Of a stretch of 64,000 bases of DNA, positions 10,617-20,279 are shown in pieces. The DNA is from Neodiprion pinetum (Eukaryota; Arthropoda; Insecta; Hymenoptera; Diprionidae). The stretch covers positions 9,124,283-9,188,282 of the forward strand of contig NC_060234.1 of NCBI RefSeq assembly GCF_021155775.2, written 5' to 3'. The position numbers and the translations under genes are program-made. Each line of letters starts with the position of its first letter. The first letter of the stretch is position 1. The notes beneath the pieces are model-generated. The model did no database searches and was not told the DNA's origin. It saw nothing but the letters and a program-made list of their open reading frames with translations.

Positions 10617-12342
10617 GAAGCCATTGGAGGCTGCTATGGTCGGTCACGACCGTGAAATGGTACCCTTCGATGTGGGGGCGGAATTTTCCGATTGCCCAGA
10701 TAACGGCAAGGCATTCTAGTTCGGTAGCGGAGTACCTCCTTTCAGCATTCGATAGGGTTCTGCTCGCGTATGCGATCACGTGTTCTCCGTCTTGGTTGAT
10801 TTGAGTTAGGACAGCGCCTAGTCCGCAATTACTAGCATCAGTTTCTACGACGAAAGGATTATTAAAATTGGGGCACGATAGCGTCGGAGCGGTAGTTAGT
10901 CGATTTTTAATTTCTTCGAAAGCGAGAGATTGCGATTCAGCCCAAGTCCATAATTGGGTTTTTCGCAAGAGCCGCGTCAGTGGTTCGGTTATAGAGGCGA
11001 GATTTGGGATTAACCTTCGGTACCAAGAAGCCATTCCTAAAAACCGACGTAGTTGTTTCACCGTATGTGGAACCGGATAATTTACAACGGGAGCTATTTT
11101 GTCTGGATCTATTTGTAATCCATATTCGTTAACTAGGAAGCCGAGGTATTTAACTTCAGAGCAACGAAATTCGCATTTATTAGGGTTGACCGTGAGGTTC
11201 GCGTGTCGGATAGTTCGTAAAACGCGTCGTAACCACTCGAGGTGTTCGTCAAATGTTTTTGTGGCGATGATAATATCGTCCCAATAGGCGAAAGCGTATG
11301 GGTCCATGTCTGGTCCAATTAAGCGATCTAACAACCGTTGAAACGTAGCCGGTGCTCCGGTTAATCCGTACGGCATTCGCGTAAAATGAAAAAGTCCTTT
11401 ACCGGGAACAATGAAAGCGGTTACTTCGCGACTCGCTTGAGTTAAAGGAATTTGGAAATATGCCTGACTTGGGTCGATAGTTAAGATATATCGGGCGGAT
11501 CGGAGTTTGTCCAGAATGCTGTCCATTCGCGGTAGCGGATACGCGTCCTTTTTGGATGCCTGATTTACTTGCCGGCAGTCAATACAAAAACGGTAGGAGC
11601 CATTTAGTTTTTTAACCATTACAATCGGACTTGCCCATTCGCTGTGTGAGGGTTCGATAATTCCGTTAGCGAGCATTTTATCAACCTCCTCATCGATAGC
11701 TTCTTGTATTTTCGGCGATACTCGATACGCTCGTTGCCTAATCGCGGAATGGTCACCTACGTCTATGTGTTGGGTGGCCAAATTAGTCGTACCTATTTTA
11801 TCGGACGCTGGGGCTATCTCTGTTTTTAGTCAATTCCGTAATTTGACGGTTTGCTCGTCGTTCAGAGCTACAATTCCGTTACATTGTGTACCGGGAGTAG
11901 ATCGGGAGTGCGTTTGAAATTTATAAGTTACGGGAGAATTATACTTGATTGACCAGTTAGGTTTCGTAAAATCTACTATTATATCAAATGTGTGAATGAA
12001 ATCCAGACCTATTATACAATCAAAGCTAAGGGAAGGTATAACGCGAACGCGAATATCGCGGGTAGTCCCTTCCAATTCTATCGGCACGATTATTTCACCC
12101 GTGACGTCAGCCTTTCGGCCGGCGGCCGTTACGACTGCTCCGCTATGAGATTTTTGAATGAGGAAACCCCTCGATTCGGTCAATACCGAAGTTTTTAAGT
12201 ATACGGAGGTTCGTGATGAACCGCAGTCAAATAAAGCCGTTATACGTAAATCGCATATTTTGAGAATCAGAAATAACAGTGGTTTCCCGTGAAGCGGGTA
12301 GACTGGACTGCAGAAGTCAGTTTGTTCAGTAGGTGGACCGGT

Positions 12343-12540
12343 AGTAGTATTAATAATTTCGGTAGTATTAATAATTTCGGTAGCATTAATAATTTCGGTA
12401 GTATTAATAATTTCGGTAGTATTAATAATTTCGGTAGCATTAATAATTTCGGTAGCATTAATAATTTCGGTAGTATTATTATTTTCGGTAGGATTATTAG
12501 TTTCGGTAGTATTATTAATTTCGGTAGTATTATTAATTTC
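12343..12540. repeat. 18-bp in-frame minisatellite, 11 units
   Basis: Consensus unit on the plus strand is GGTAGTATTAATAATTTC, in register from 12361 to 12540 with one more unit before. Units vary at a few positions (GCATT, ATTATT). Because 18 is divisible by 3, the array stays in frame and encodes a repeated TEIINT/TEIINA hexapeptide in the pro frame. Copy B has about three degenerate units at the matching place (23437-23500). Confidence 0.95.
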
Positions 12541-12590
12541 GGTAGTTAAAGAACAAGGTCTGACAATTTCTTCGAGCGAGGTTTTGGGCT

Positions 12591-14210
12591 CTATCGTGAG
12601 TCTGGGTTCCGAGGTTGCCCTTGCGCGCGGTTCCCGTGGTAGTTTCCCGCACACCGGGTACATGTGGCTCGGGTGTATCCTGTCAATCCGCACGTGAAGC
12701 AAAATTTTGTGCGCGGCGCGGTGCACTGTCTCTGATGATGTCCGGGTTGCTGGCAATTGTAACGCGCAAATCTGGGGCGTGTGCGGGCAGTTATTTGTTC
12801 GGTAGACGGTAGAAATGGATTGGAGTCGGTAGACGGAGCGGTAGAAGTTACAGGCGAGTTAACGTTATTCGGGTTTTCATTCTGACGGTAGTGATTCCGA
12901 TTGACGGTATTATTCCTAGGTGGTCGTTGGTTATAACGCGTGTCAGGTCTAGGATCCGGGAGTTTTCTGTTGACGTTCGAGTTTGATCGATTTTCTTGAA
13001 TAGGTGTTTTATACGCAGCATAAACGTTATCGTTTGGTTCATCCTCTAGATTTGAGTTGGCTAACGCGAATCGCGATTGACGGGAGTTAGCGCGTGTTCC
13101 GCGATATGCTAGTTCCGATAGCAGTGAGTTTTCAGGAGTCGGTGGTGCGTGGTATCTATTACTTGCCGCAAAACTCAACTCCAATTGTCGGGCGGTATCC
13201 TCTAAATCATCAAGATCTTCGAGATCTATCCGTCTTATTAACACTTGAAAACGCGGTAGCAGGTTTCGATAGGCATAATCGATCTCCCCGTCGTGGGAGA
13301 ATCTGGGATTTAATTGATTAAAATACGCACTCATATATGTGAGGTTATCGAGGACTGGCTCGTTTTCGCCTTGCGTACGGTTACGGGTCTCTTCACGCAA
13401 TGTAAACTGTAAATTCGGATCACCGAACCTATAACGCCAAGCGCGTTCGAAATCGGAGAAACTGTGCCATTGAGGTCGTTTGCTTCGAAACCAGTATAAA
13501 GCTACTCCAGAGAGGAAAAACGGGAGACTGTTAAGGATGTCGTTGTCGCGTAAATTAAATAAGGTTCGACCCTCCTCTATTCGCGTTAAGAAGGCTTCCG
13601 AATCTTCATTACGCGTTCCTGCAAATTTTAGATTCCATTTTCGCATAACCTCGTATGCGGCGAGCGTATTTGGGGTGTTATTATTAAAAAGCGGCGGTTG
13701 AGCTGTCGGGAATGAGTCGAAAGGTTGCCGCGGCGTGATGTGATGGAACGGGGGAGCTTCGCGACGCGGGGTAAAGCTAGGCGGTATCGGAAGGTGTTCT
13801 CGCGCAGTGTCTTTATTTTGCGTTCGGTGTTCCAGAGAACCTCTGACATCGATAGCCGGAGCGCTGTTTTGGTTTGACGATAAATCATGCATATTACCGG
13901 GAGAAGTATTATTTAACGACATATTATTTTCTGTGCTTATTCCGATTTCACGCGTCGATTGTGGGCTTTGTCTCTCGTCCGTCGGTATTTGTAAAGACGA
14001 GGGGCCGGCTTCGGCATTAAGCATCGTTTTATCGGGAGTCGCGGGATCAGTCATTTCTCCGCGAGAAATTCGGTAAAATCGGATTAAACGATCTCGTAAA
14101 GTCGGTAAAGTTCCTTCTGCTGATAATGCGCGCTGTCTTAGCTCGTGACGTAATTCCGCTGCAGTTAATAAATATATCCACGAGTCTTTTACAGATGGCA
14201 ACGAAGGCAT
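12591..14210 (-). CDS. Copy A Gag (SAP-like, capsid-like, zinc knuckles)
   Basis: Open frame of 539 aa from an ATG at 14210; copies B and C share the MPSLPSVKDSWIYLL start. Residues ~13-47 match the SAP pattern (LTAAELRHELRQRALS, then GTLPTLRDRLIRF). A low-complexity Ser/Thr/Asn region follows. A Gypsy capsid-like block lies at about 190-330 (RKWNLKFAG, LPFFLSGVALYWFR, WRYRFGDPNLQF). The C-terminus has paired knuckles, YNCQQPGHHQRQC and CFTCGLTGYTRATCTRC. The first knuckle has lost its first cysteine (Arg; Cys in copies B and C). The protein should coat and package element RNA; that mutation probably harms it. Confidence 0.8.
   Translation of the reverse strand: MPSLPSVKDSWIYLLTAAELRHELRQRALSAEGTLPTLRDRLIRFYRISRGEMTDPATPDKTMLNAEAGPSSLQIPTDERQSPQSTREIGISTENNMSLNNTSPGNMHDLSSNQNSAPAIDVRGSLEHRTQNKDTAREHLPIPPSFTPRREAPPFHHITPRQPFDSFPTAQPPLFNNNTPNTLAAYEVMRKWNLKFAGTRNEDSEAFLTRIEEGRTLFNLRDNDILNSLPFFLSGVALYWFRSKRPQWHSFSDFERAWRYRFGDPNLQFTLREETRNRTQGENEPVLDNLTYMSAYFNQLNPRFSHDGEIDYAYRNLLPRFQVLIRRIDLEDLDDLEDTARQLELSFAASNRYHAPPTPENSLLSELAYRGTRANSRQSRFALANSNLEDEPNDNVYAAYKTPIQENRSNSNVNRKLPDPRPDTRYNQRPPRNNTVNRNHYRQNENPNNVNSPVTSTAPSTDSNPFLPSTEQITARTRPRFARYNCQQPGHHQRQCTAPRTKFCFTCGLTGYTRATCTRCAGNYHGNRAQGQPRNPDSR
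12642..12648 (-). promoter_or_regulatory. Candidate -1 frameshift site GGGAAAC in copy A
   Basis: Minus-strand codons in the Gag frame are GCG GGA AAC, giving G GGA AAC. Both P- and A-site tRNAs could re-pair after slipping back one base, into the frame of the protease (GGG AAA). It lies just after the last knuckle cysteine. The equivalent bases in copy B (23586-23592) and copy C (52906-52912) are GGAAAAC, which breaks the canonical pattern. Confidence 0.65.
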
Positions 14211-14672
14211 GTATTATTATTTACGATTTAAAATACTGCTTGTAACGAACACGGATGATCCTGAGTGTCAATACGCGGTCACGAGCAGTAAACACGGTCT
14301 CGCTCGTGAGTCGTCAACAACTATAGCGGGCGATAGAAAAAATTGTTTTCGGCCGCGCGCTGCTCTCCGCGAACAATGCGTCGGCTAGAAGTAAGACTCG
14401 CGAGGGATTATACCGTCGTCGGAATAATATCTTTGATCCGGGATGTTCGGTCCGCTAAATATTTAAATATTTTGGGTCGATTGGTCACTCAATATCAACT
14501 GTTTTTCAAGATCTCCTTGAATCTTTATGTTAGTAACTGACTGAATAAAAGCGGGAAAAGGTTTCTTTTGTTAATAATAATTTCTCTCTTTCACTCTCTC
14601 TCTCTCTCTTATTCTCTCTCAAGTTTTTAATTGAATTGTTAACTGAAATTTTTCTGTAGCTGGCCTTTTGTG
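14211..14672 (-). other. 5' leader of copy A
   Basis: About 460 bp between primer binding site and Gag ATG. It contains a CT/GA-rich microsatellite (about 14588-14625) that recurs as GA repeats in the leader of copy C (about 40830-40850). I see no gene in it. Confidence 0.6.
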
Positions 14673-14690
14673 GCCCCACGTTGGGCGCCA
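14673..14690 (-). promoter_or_regulatory. Primer binding site (tRNA-Lys type), copy A
   Basis: The minus strand reads TGGCGCCCAACGTGGGGC, identical to the sites at 3587 and 40761, three bases from the LTR end (CGTTACA). A degraded second copy of the LTR-end/primer-site junction lies just upstream on the minus strand (14732-14705). Confidence 0.8.
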
Positions 14691-16081
14691 ATTTGTAACG
14701 CTAAGCCTTTTCGGGCCCCTCGTCGAGCGCCGATTTGTAACGCTAAATTCTGTTACGTTCGGATGAGGACTTACCGTTGACACTTTGGCGCGATTCTCTA
14801 CTTATCCGCAATATCAACTATAACAAAATAATTACGTTGGGCGCCAGACGCGTTAGCGTCGATTTTCGAACAATAATGTAAATCAATAAAATTAACACAA
14901 AACCGTACAAAAGAGATAACTAGAGAACCCGTTGTATGGCTGGCTAGGCACAGGTACGATCGCGTACATCCCGGTAGAGTGGCGGAATTCAAGGCAGCTA
15001 ACAGTAATTCCAGAATTAAAGAAAATAACAAAATAAAGAATAAACTCCAGGCAAAAGGGAAGATGAACAGGTTAATCGATCATATATTGTCGAGAAGGTT
15101 ACATGAGTGAGACAGGCAAATAAGATGGTATCGACAGCGGTAGTTAATAAAATAAATAATCGTTGTTCACAAAAAGATCGGTAGAATAGCAGTCAACGGT
15201 AGCTTTAACACGAGAGACGGTAGCTAACAGAGAAAAATAGACGTAGGTCGAGAGAGGCGATATAATGCAAGATTTGACTTAAAACTACACGTCACTGGGC
15301 GACGTGATCTTACCCAAGTTGCAAATGACGCTACGAAAATTATTATTCTGTCAATGAGAACGAGAGGACTTTACTGCGATCGGTATAAAACAACGTATCG
15401 ATAGTTCGGTAGATGATACGACAAATTTACCATAAATTATATCCAGAATGAGAAATTGACATTCAGTAACAATTTACCAAGTCGGCGAACGATCGACTGG
15501 ATAGTCTTCGATAGAATTATTCAGAAACGGTAGATTCGACAATTTAGAATTATTACGTACTGGAGGAATTAAATAATGAATTCCTAAATATAACTTTCGA
15601 GAGAATACCAAAATACAAAGTTATGAGAGTGAGAAAATTTCGCAGAGTTTACAAAATAGAGAAATACACTAAAATACACCGCAATACAAAAGAATAATTC
15701 ACAGAACTTAAGTTAGCAAAATACGGAGAAATAAATAACAGGAAAAAATAATATAAAATGGTCAATAGTAACAAAGAAAAATGCGGTAATATCTAAGGGT
15801 GATTCTACGCTCGCTTGTACTCCAAGGAACTCGATATACGATACAATAGGCACAAAAATAAATAAAAATATAATAAGCGATAACAGAAATAAAATATAAA
15901 GCACACTACTATTACAAAAAGAGTATGGAATCAAATATGAAGCCAATAGGGCTCAAAATACGATAGAAAATACAGAAGCAGGATAATAGAGATTCACAAA
16001 TAATCAGAAAAATCATAAATACAAGAAAAATAATTATTTGGCAGTTACGAGGTCGCTCAGATACGAAAATAATAAATTACT

Positions 16082-16252
16082 GAAATCATGCAGTCACACG
16101 GCGGCTTACTGCAAATTCTAGGCCGTGGACCATGATTCACACAAAACTGGCATCACACGATGCAACCAAGAAACAATAAATATAATATTAATGACCGAAA
16201 TCATGCAGCCACACGGCGGCTTACTGCAACTTTAAGCCGTGGACCATGATTC
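16082..16252. repeat. Tandem hairpin units in the LTR
   Basis: Two ~57-bp units (16082-16138 and 16197-16252) repeat at 115-bp spacing. Each folds on itself: GAAATCATG pairs with CATGATTC and CACGGC with GCCGTG around a ~20-nt loop. The internal loop CAGTCA...GGAC is conserved. Copy B has both units (29917-29972, 30031-30086). Copy C has one (37510-37565), next to a transposon insertion. Confidence 0.8.
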
Positions 16253-16846
16253 ACGCAAAGTCGATAAATACCATAAGAAAGAATAGGAATTATGAGCAAC
16301 TTCGTAACGGTACAATTCAAAGGCAGAAGCCTCACCTTAACGGTTGACCTCAGGCACACAAACTGACTCTATTTTAAATTAAACTTAGAATAATAAAACG
16401 AAAGTAGAAAGGAAGGAAAGGACTTTAATTTACAGGAAGAAGTTAACGGTAGTGCAATGATCGAGAGTATGGAAAAACAGTAGATACGATAATGGTAGAA
16501 TGAAAGGAAGAAGGATCGGTAGGTATTAAATCGAGAGAATAATCGGAAGGATGCGGAAGAACGATGCTGTCCCTCAGCAGGTCAAGCGTAGAATAGCAGG
16601 TCGTAGTTCAGCTCGCCGATCTCGCGGTTGTCGTGAGGTGATTCTTCTTCTTTGATTGGTCGGTTGACCCCCACCGCAAATAGGCCATCCCCCTGTGGCG
16701 AATACTAGTTACGGCGTGGTCATACGTTTTCCAAAATTACCGCTAGATGTGGCGTAATGTGCTGCTCGCGATTTCGTCGTTGACACCAACTCGTACGATT
16801 TGTAGCTGCTTCGGTTACAGTCCAGGCTGCCTATCATTGGGGACTT

Positions 16847-17005
16847 CTTTGACAGAGGCATACACAGGGTGCCTCTCGGTCAAAGTTACCGGGCGGGGAG
16901 TGACGCCTCATTGTTCACCTCCACCGGCTTTTGCACAGACAGTAGCTAGCTGCCTGTGCCTGAGGTCGTGCAGTCAGACGGTTGGCCAGACCGTGGACCA
17001 CGACC
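16847..17005. other. Cluster of conserved hairpins in the LTR
   Basis: Three stem-loops follow one another. At 16847-16885 TTTGACAGAGGCA pairs with TGCCTCT plus GTCAAA. At 16933-16959 GCACAGACAG pairs with CTGCCTGTGC. At 16964-17005 GGTCGTG pairs with CACGACC and ACGGT with ACCGT around TTGGCCAG. In copies B and C some stem bases change on both sides. I treat it as a possible structured RNA region (leader, packaging or translation signal); the function is unknown. Confidence 0.55.
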
Positions 17006-17586
17006 CACACAATTGGTCCCTGCCGATAGGAAGGCAGCGTCGATCCTCAGAACGATGGCTTTATCAACCTGAACGTAGTGGTTTGGGGTCGGTCCGGCAC
17101 CAGGCCGGTAAGTCGGAGTATGGCAGGCTACGGGCTGCCCTTCACGCCATCCTTACGGCATCCGATAGAGCTGGCGGCTGGTTCTTCTTCTAGAAACGGT
17201 GCCCTTGGCGGCCGGGAGGATTTTTATCTCCCTGTTCACCGGCAGTCGAGGCGATACGGAAGGTTCGGGTGGATGCTACCCCAGGTGTATATAAAGGTGC
17301 ACCAAGGTAGCCAGTGTAGTCTGATGAGACCGTCAGTAGGCGAAGTCGTCGAGAGCTGCAAACGGTAGATAGTGGTCCCTTGTTGATCGGGATCGTTGTC
17401 GTCCAAGTACCTTGTTAGCGTGCGCCGAAGCGCGAAATAAAGAATTTACAAAAAAGAATTAGTTAAAAGTAGCTATTGCCTATTTTGTATCGAGTTCGTT
17501 TGGAGTACCCTGCTGAGGACGCGTAAACTAGGAATAATAGCGGTTGTGTGCCCTCGTGACGGGCGACTCTGAAACGCCACGTTACA

Positions 17587-17916
17587 ATATATATAGGTAT
17601 AATATAAGTTTGCATATTTTTTACTTTCACTTGAAGATAATTAGTTATAAACGTGTTACAGTCACTCGCGAGCAAAAATGAACAAGAAAAACACTGACTT
17701 ACAAATCTATGTCTACAACAAGACTAGAAGAGAGGATCTCTCCTACCGTTGTACAGTTATTAATATAAATATGTTTTTAGTTACATTTTTATACGTTGTA
17801 GCTTAAAATTAATAACTACAGTTCATAGTAGTATTGATAAACTGATATCAAACGAGTAGAATAGTAGATAATAATGAAGTATTTGTAATCAAGAGATAAA
17901 AATTAATACTTTATAT
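17587..17916. other. AT-rich spacer, no gene seen
   Basis: 330 bp between the copy A LTR and a solo LTR. It is AT-rich and holds no motif I recognise. The last four bases (ATAT) are the target duplication of the solo LTR. Confidence 0.6.
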
Positions 17917-18360
17917 TGTTACGTCCGTGAGTAGAGTTTACTCCTGAGCGGAAGGAGTAACCTGGTTGGCTTCGCTTTTACGTTTCAGGTCAACCGGAAA
18001 TCAGGATGAGGATTGAATAAACTTGAGTATGTTGATATGTCGATTATATGTTTATTACGTATAACTTGAGATACCGGTTGGAATGAATGGTGTGGTACGG
18101 AAAGATATATAAGAAGTCTAGATGTGGAGTTGTCGAGAGTCAGAATAGGAGTGCCCCTCGAGACGTGAAACGTACAGGTGCAGAAAAGGTGTGACAATCC
18201 TAGAAGTAGGGAATGGAATTTGATGAGTAAGCGCGATAGTGAATAGTGTGAGACTATGTAGAGATAAGAGGACAGGACAGAGACCATGAGATCAATGTAA
18301 GAACTGTGGGAGAGTTAGCGAGTAGGAAAAATAGAGAGAAGTGGTATGCTGGACGTAACA
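17917..18360 (-). mobile_element. Solo LTR (family Y) with 4-bp target duplication
   Basis: 444 bp starting TGTTACGTCC and ending GGACGTAACA, so the ends form a 10-bp inverted repeat. ATAT flanks both sides (17913-17916 and 18361-18364), as expected for errantivirus/Gypsy integration. It is clearly similar to the LTR at 53930-54371, sharing long blocks such as TTGGCTTCGCTTTTA and CAACCGGAAATCAGGATGAGGATTG. No internal region is attached, so it is a recombination remnant. Strand follows the element at 53.9-60.1 kb. Confidence 0.85.
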
Positions 18361-18364
18361 ATAT

Positions 18365-20269
18365 AAATGTCAGAAGACTAAAATTTATACCAGATACCAA
18401 AAGCGTCTACAGTATCCAAATGTTAGCTGTTTTACAGCTATGTTAGTACAAACCCGCCGCATTTGTTGATATATGTGGAAGGTTTCATTGGAAAACATAT
18501 AGTTACATGTCACTTGTGGATATCACAGCTGCAGTACCAATTATAAATACTATGCTTGAGCATAAACATAAAAACTAACATCACAGCTATACGTACTAAA
18601 ATATTTCTTAGTCAAACAAAGTACATAGGTACGTATGTTTGAATACACGTAGAATCTTTAATAGGCAAATTGTGGGTCTCTTATTCCGCAGTGTCATTGT
18701 CCTGGGTGTTCAACCTCGTAACGATGAGCCATTTCAGCTATATATTTTTGTCTGCGACCCTTCACATGGACAGAGCGATTGGCACGTCATTTTGCATCCC
18801 GCAATCTTTTTTGTGCGCCCCGAATTGCCTCTTGCATCAGTCTCGCAAATTCTGTACTATCATGTGGCTGTGGTATAGCTCGACACTCACGTAAGGCATT
18901 TGCGTAAAAAATCATCGAAACCTTGCATTGAATATAGCGTAACGTATTATATAGCGTAAGTCCCAATTAATATTCTTACATCTCCTGGACGAGAAGCCAA
19001 ACAGCAATGTGATCTGAGAACTGTAAGTATTGAGTTCGCCTGAACATTGTCGATGTTATTCTCAATAAAACAATCAGCCAACTGTGTTCAAAAGCAATTT
19101 TTTAATCGAGTACTGCCTTCTTCACCCATAGACTGACTGTTACCATCGTCTTCACAGATAGCATCTGAATTTGAACACCCATATTCGGAAGAATTATCTT
19201 TCGCCTCGTGAGCTAAGTTATTCCACGCAACTGAACTTTGCGGTTCGTAAGGAGGACTGTCATTTGGTAAAATAGATGCTGCAACGTTTCCATTATTCAA
19301 AGATATTTCCTCAGAACTATCATTATTGACGATATTGTAACGTAAATAAGGATTAGCATCGGCATGCCTCGCCATTCCACAGTCATTCAAACGATTACGC
19401 CGTTGGCTTTGTGGGTTGACTAAAGGGGTTTCGTTTCAGCCTAATCATGATTCAGGCATGTACATAGACAAGCTACAGAAATTATTAATGACATTGCATA
19501 TAGTTATAGTAAAGGCAACAAATACAAATCTCTGAGAATTACGTGACTTTAAATTAGACGAAATATCACTTTCGTACGTAAAAGTAATAGCAATGGCCAA
19601 AAATTTAGCTTAAAAAGTGAGCCAATATAGGTAATATTGTATTATATGACAACATTTGGACACGACATGCAGGTCTCCATATGTGCATTAATTTTGAAAG
19701 ATAATTTGAAACAACACTTACGCGGTGAAATAAGGTAATGTATTTCTTTTTGTTTTCCTTCCAGCACGTGTATGTCTTACGGCTGATAAAATATTGTCGA
19801 CTATATATTTACACGTTTTACTGGGAAGTCCAAGTTCCCCGATTCCCGCTATTATTGTATGTAATATATAGGGTGTAAGCGCGTACGTGCAGGAAGCTTG
19901 CGAAGTACGAAAAACATAATCGCGGCAGACGTCGCATGAATGCTACAGCAAGCTCTGTTTGACAGTCCCATATAGCTTTGCTGTTTCCTCGCTTGTTTTG
20001 CGTCGCCATACAGCAATCATGCATTATTCTGCCGCATGGCGCCACCGATCAAGATCTTGCATGATCTGACGGCGCATGAAATGCTACCTGGGTTGGAACG
20101 CCCGGTAATCCTCGTCGGCCTCGATATATGCGAGGCGTATCTCGCAAGCGAGGTCGGGGTACCAAGTTGGCAGTAGCTCGATGAAATCGGCGAACCGCTC
20201 CATTCGGCGCTAGCCGCGCAGGACATAAGCGGGCGGTAGAACCTCGTCTCCCATGATCTAGTATGTTAA
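18365..20269. other. Unassigned DNA with a small hypothetical frame
   Basis: About 1.9 kb. A 100-codon minus-strand frame (19390-19088), acidic and Ser/Asn-rich with no known motif, is the only frame that looks at all protein-like; I would not call it a gene. At 20036-20170 the plus strand can encode MAPPIKILHDLTAHE and PVILVGLDICEAY, which faintly resembles a retroelement protease fragment, followed by stops. The rest is AT-rich with no recognised element. It lies where copy B should have its 3' LTR, which is missing. Confidence 0.4.
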
Positions 20270-20279
20270 ATTACGAGGA

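Larger units (their letters stand above)
10617..12756 (-). pseudogene. Copy A protease-RT-RNase H with one nonsense codon
   Basis: The frame is -1 to gag and overlaps it by about 165 nt. Protease motif FDCGSSRT lies near 12214-12236; an Asn/Ile/Thr-rich linker encoded by an 18-bp repeat precedes it. A stop at 11830-11832 separates protease from RT; copy B has a leucine codon there. RT shows FCIDCRQVNQ, TIDPSQAYFQIPL, MPYGLTGAPATFQR and YWDD (leucine or valine is usual at the second position). RNase H shows ETDASNCGLGAVLTQ, SATELECLAVIWAI and VTDHSSLQWL, where it is truncated. Catalytic aspartates of RT and RNase H remain, but the stop and truncation make it inactive. Confidence 0.85.
10617..17586 (-). 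mobile_element. SAP-Gag Gypsy copy A (5' LTR, gag, partial pol)
   Basis: Order on the minus strand: LTR 17586-14694, tRNA-Lys primer binding site 14690-14673, leader, gag, protease-RT-RNase H. It is cut within RNase H at 10617, where an unrelated LTR remnant begins. There is no integrase and no 3' LTR. Copies B and C are the same family. Confidence 0.85.
14694..17586 (-). mobile_element. 5' LTR of copy A, about 2.9 kb
   Basis: On the minus strand it starts TGTAACGTGGCG at 17586 and ends GCGTTACA at 14694 (or 14735, if the 41-bp duplicated junction is outside the LTR). The same sequence is found in copy B (31432 to 29615) and, in the other direction, in copy C (35265-40757 with insertions). 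It holds A-rich DNA in its 3' half. The 5' part is GC-rich and structured, with several hairpins and overlapping open frames antisense to the element. No 3' LTR partner exists in the window, so the LTR assignment rests on TG...CA ends and the adjacent primer site. Confidence 0.75.

Noticed and set aside
12361..12540. CRISPR array
   Set aside because: Units are directly adjacent with no unique spacers, and the context is an insect retroelement. It is a minisatellite.
12690..12700. AAAATTTT run as the -1 frameshift site
   Set aside because: Its phase in Gag (ACA AAA TTT TGC) does not give X XXY YYZ; GGGAAAC further on fits the phase and is shared with E2.
19088..19390. Host gene on the minus strand
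   Set aside because: One 100-codon frame without motif, splice context or conservation evidence is not enough.
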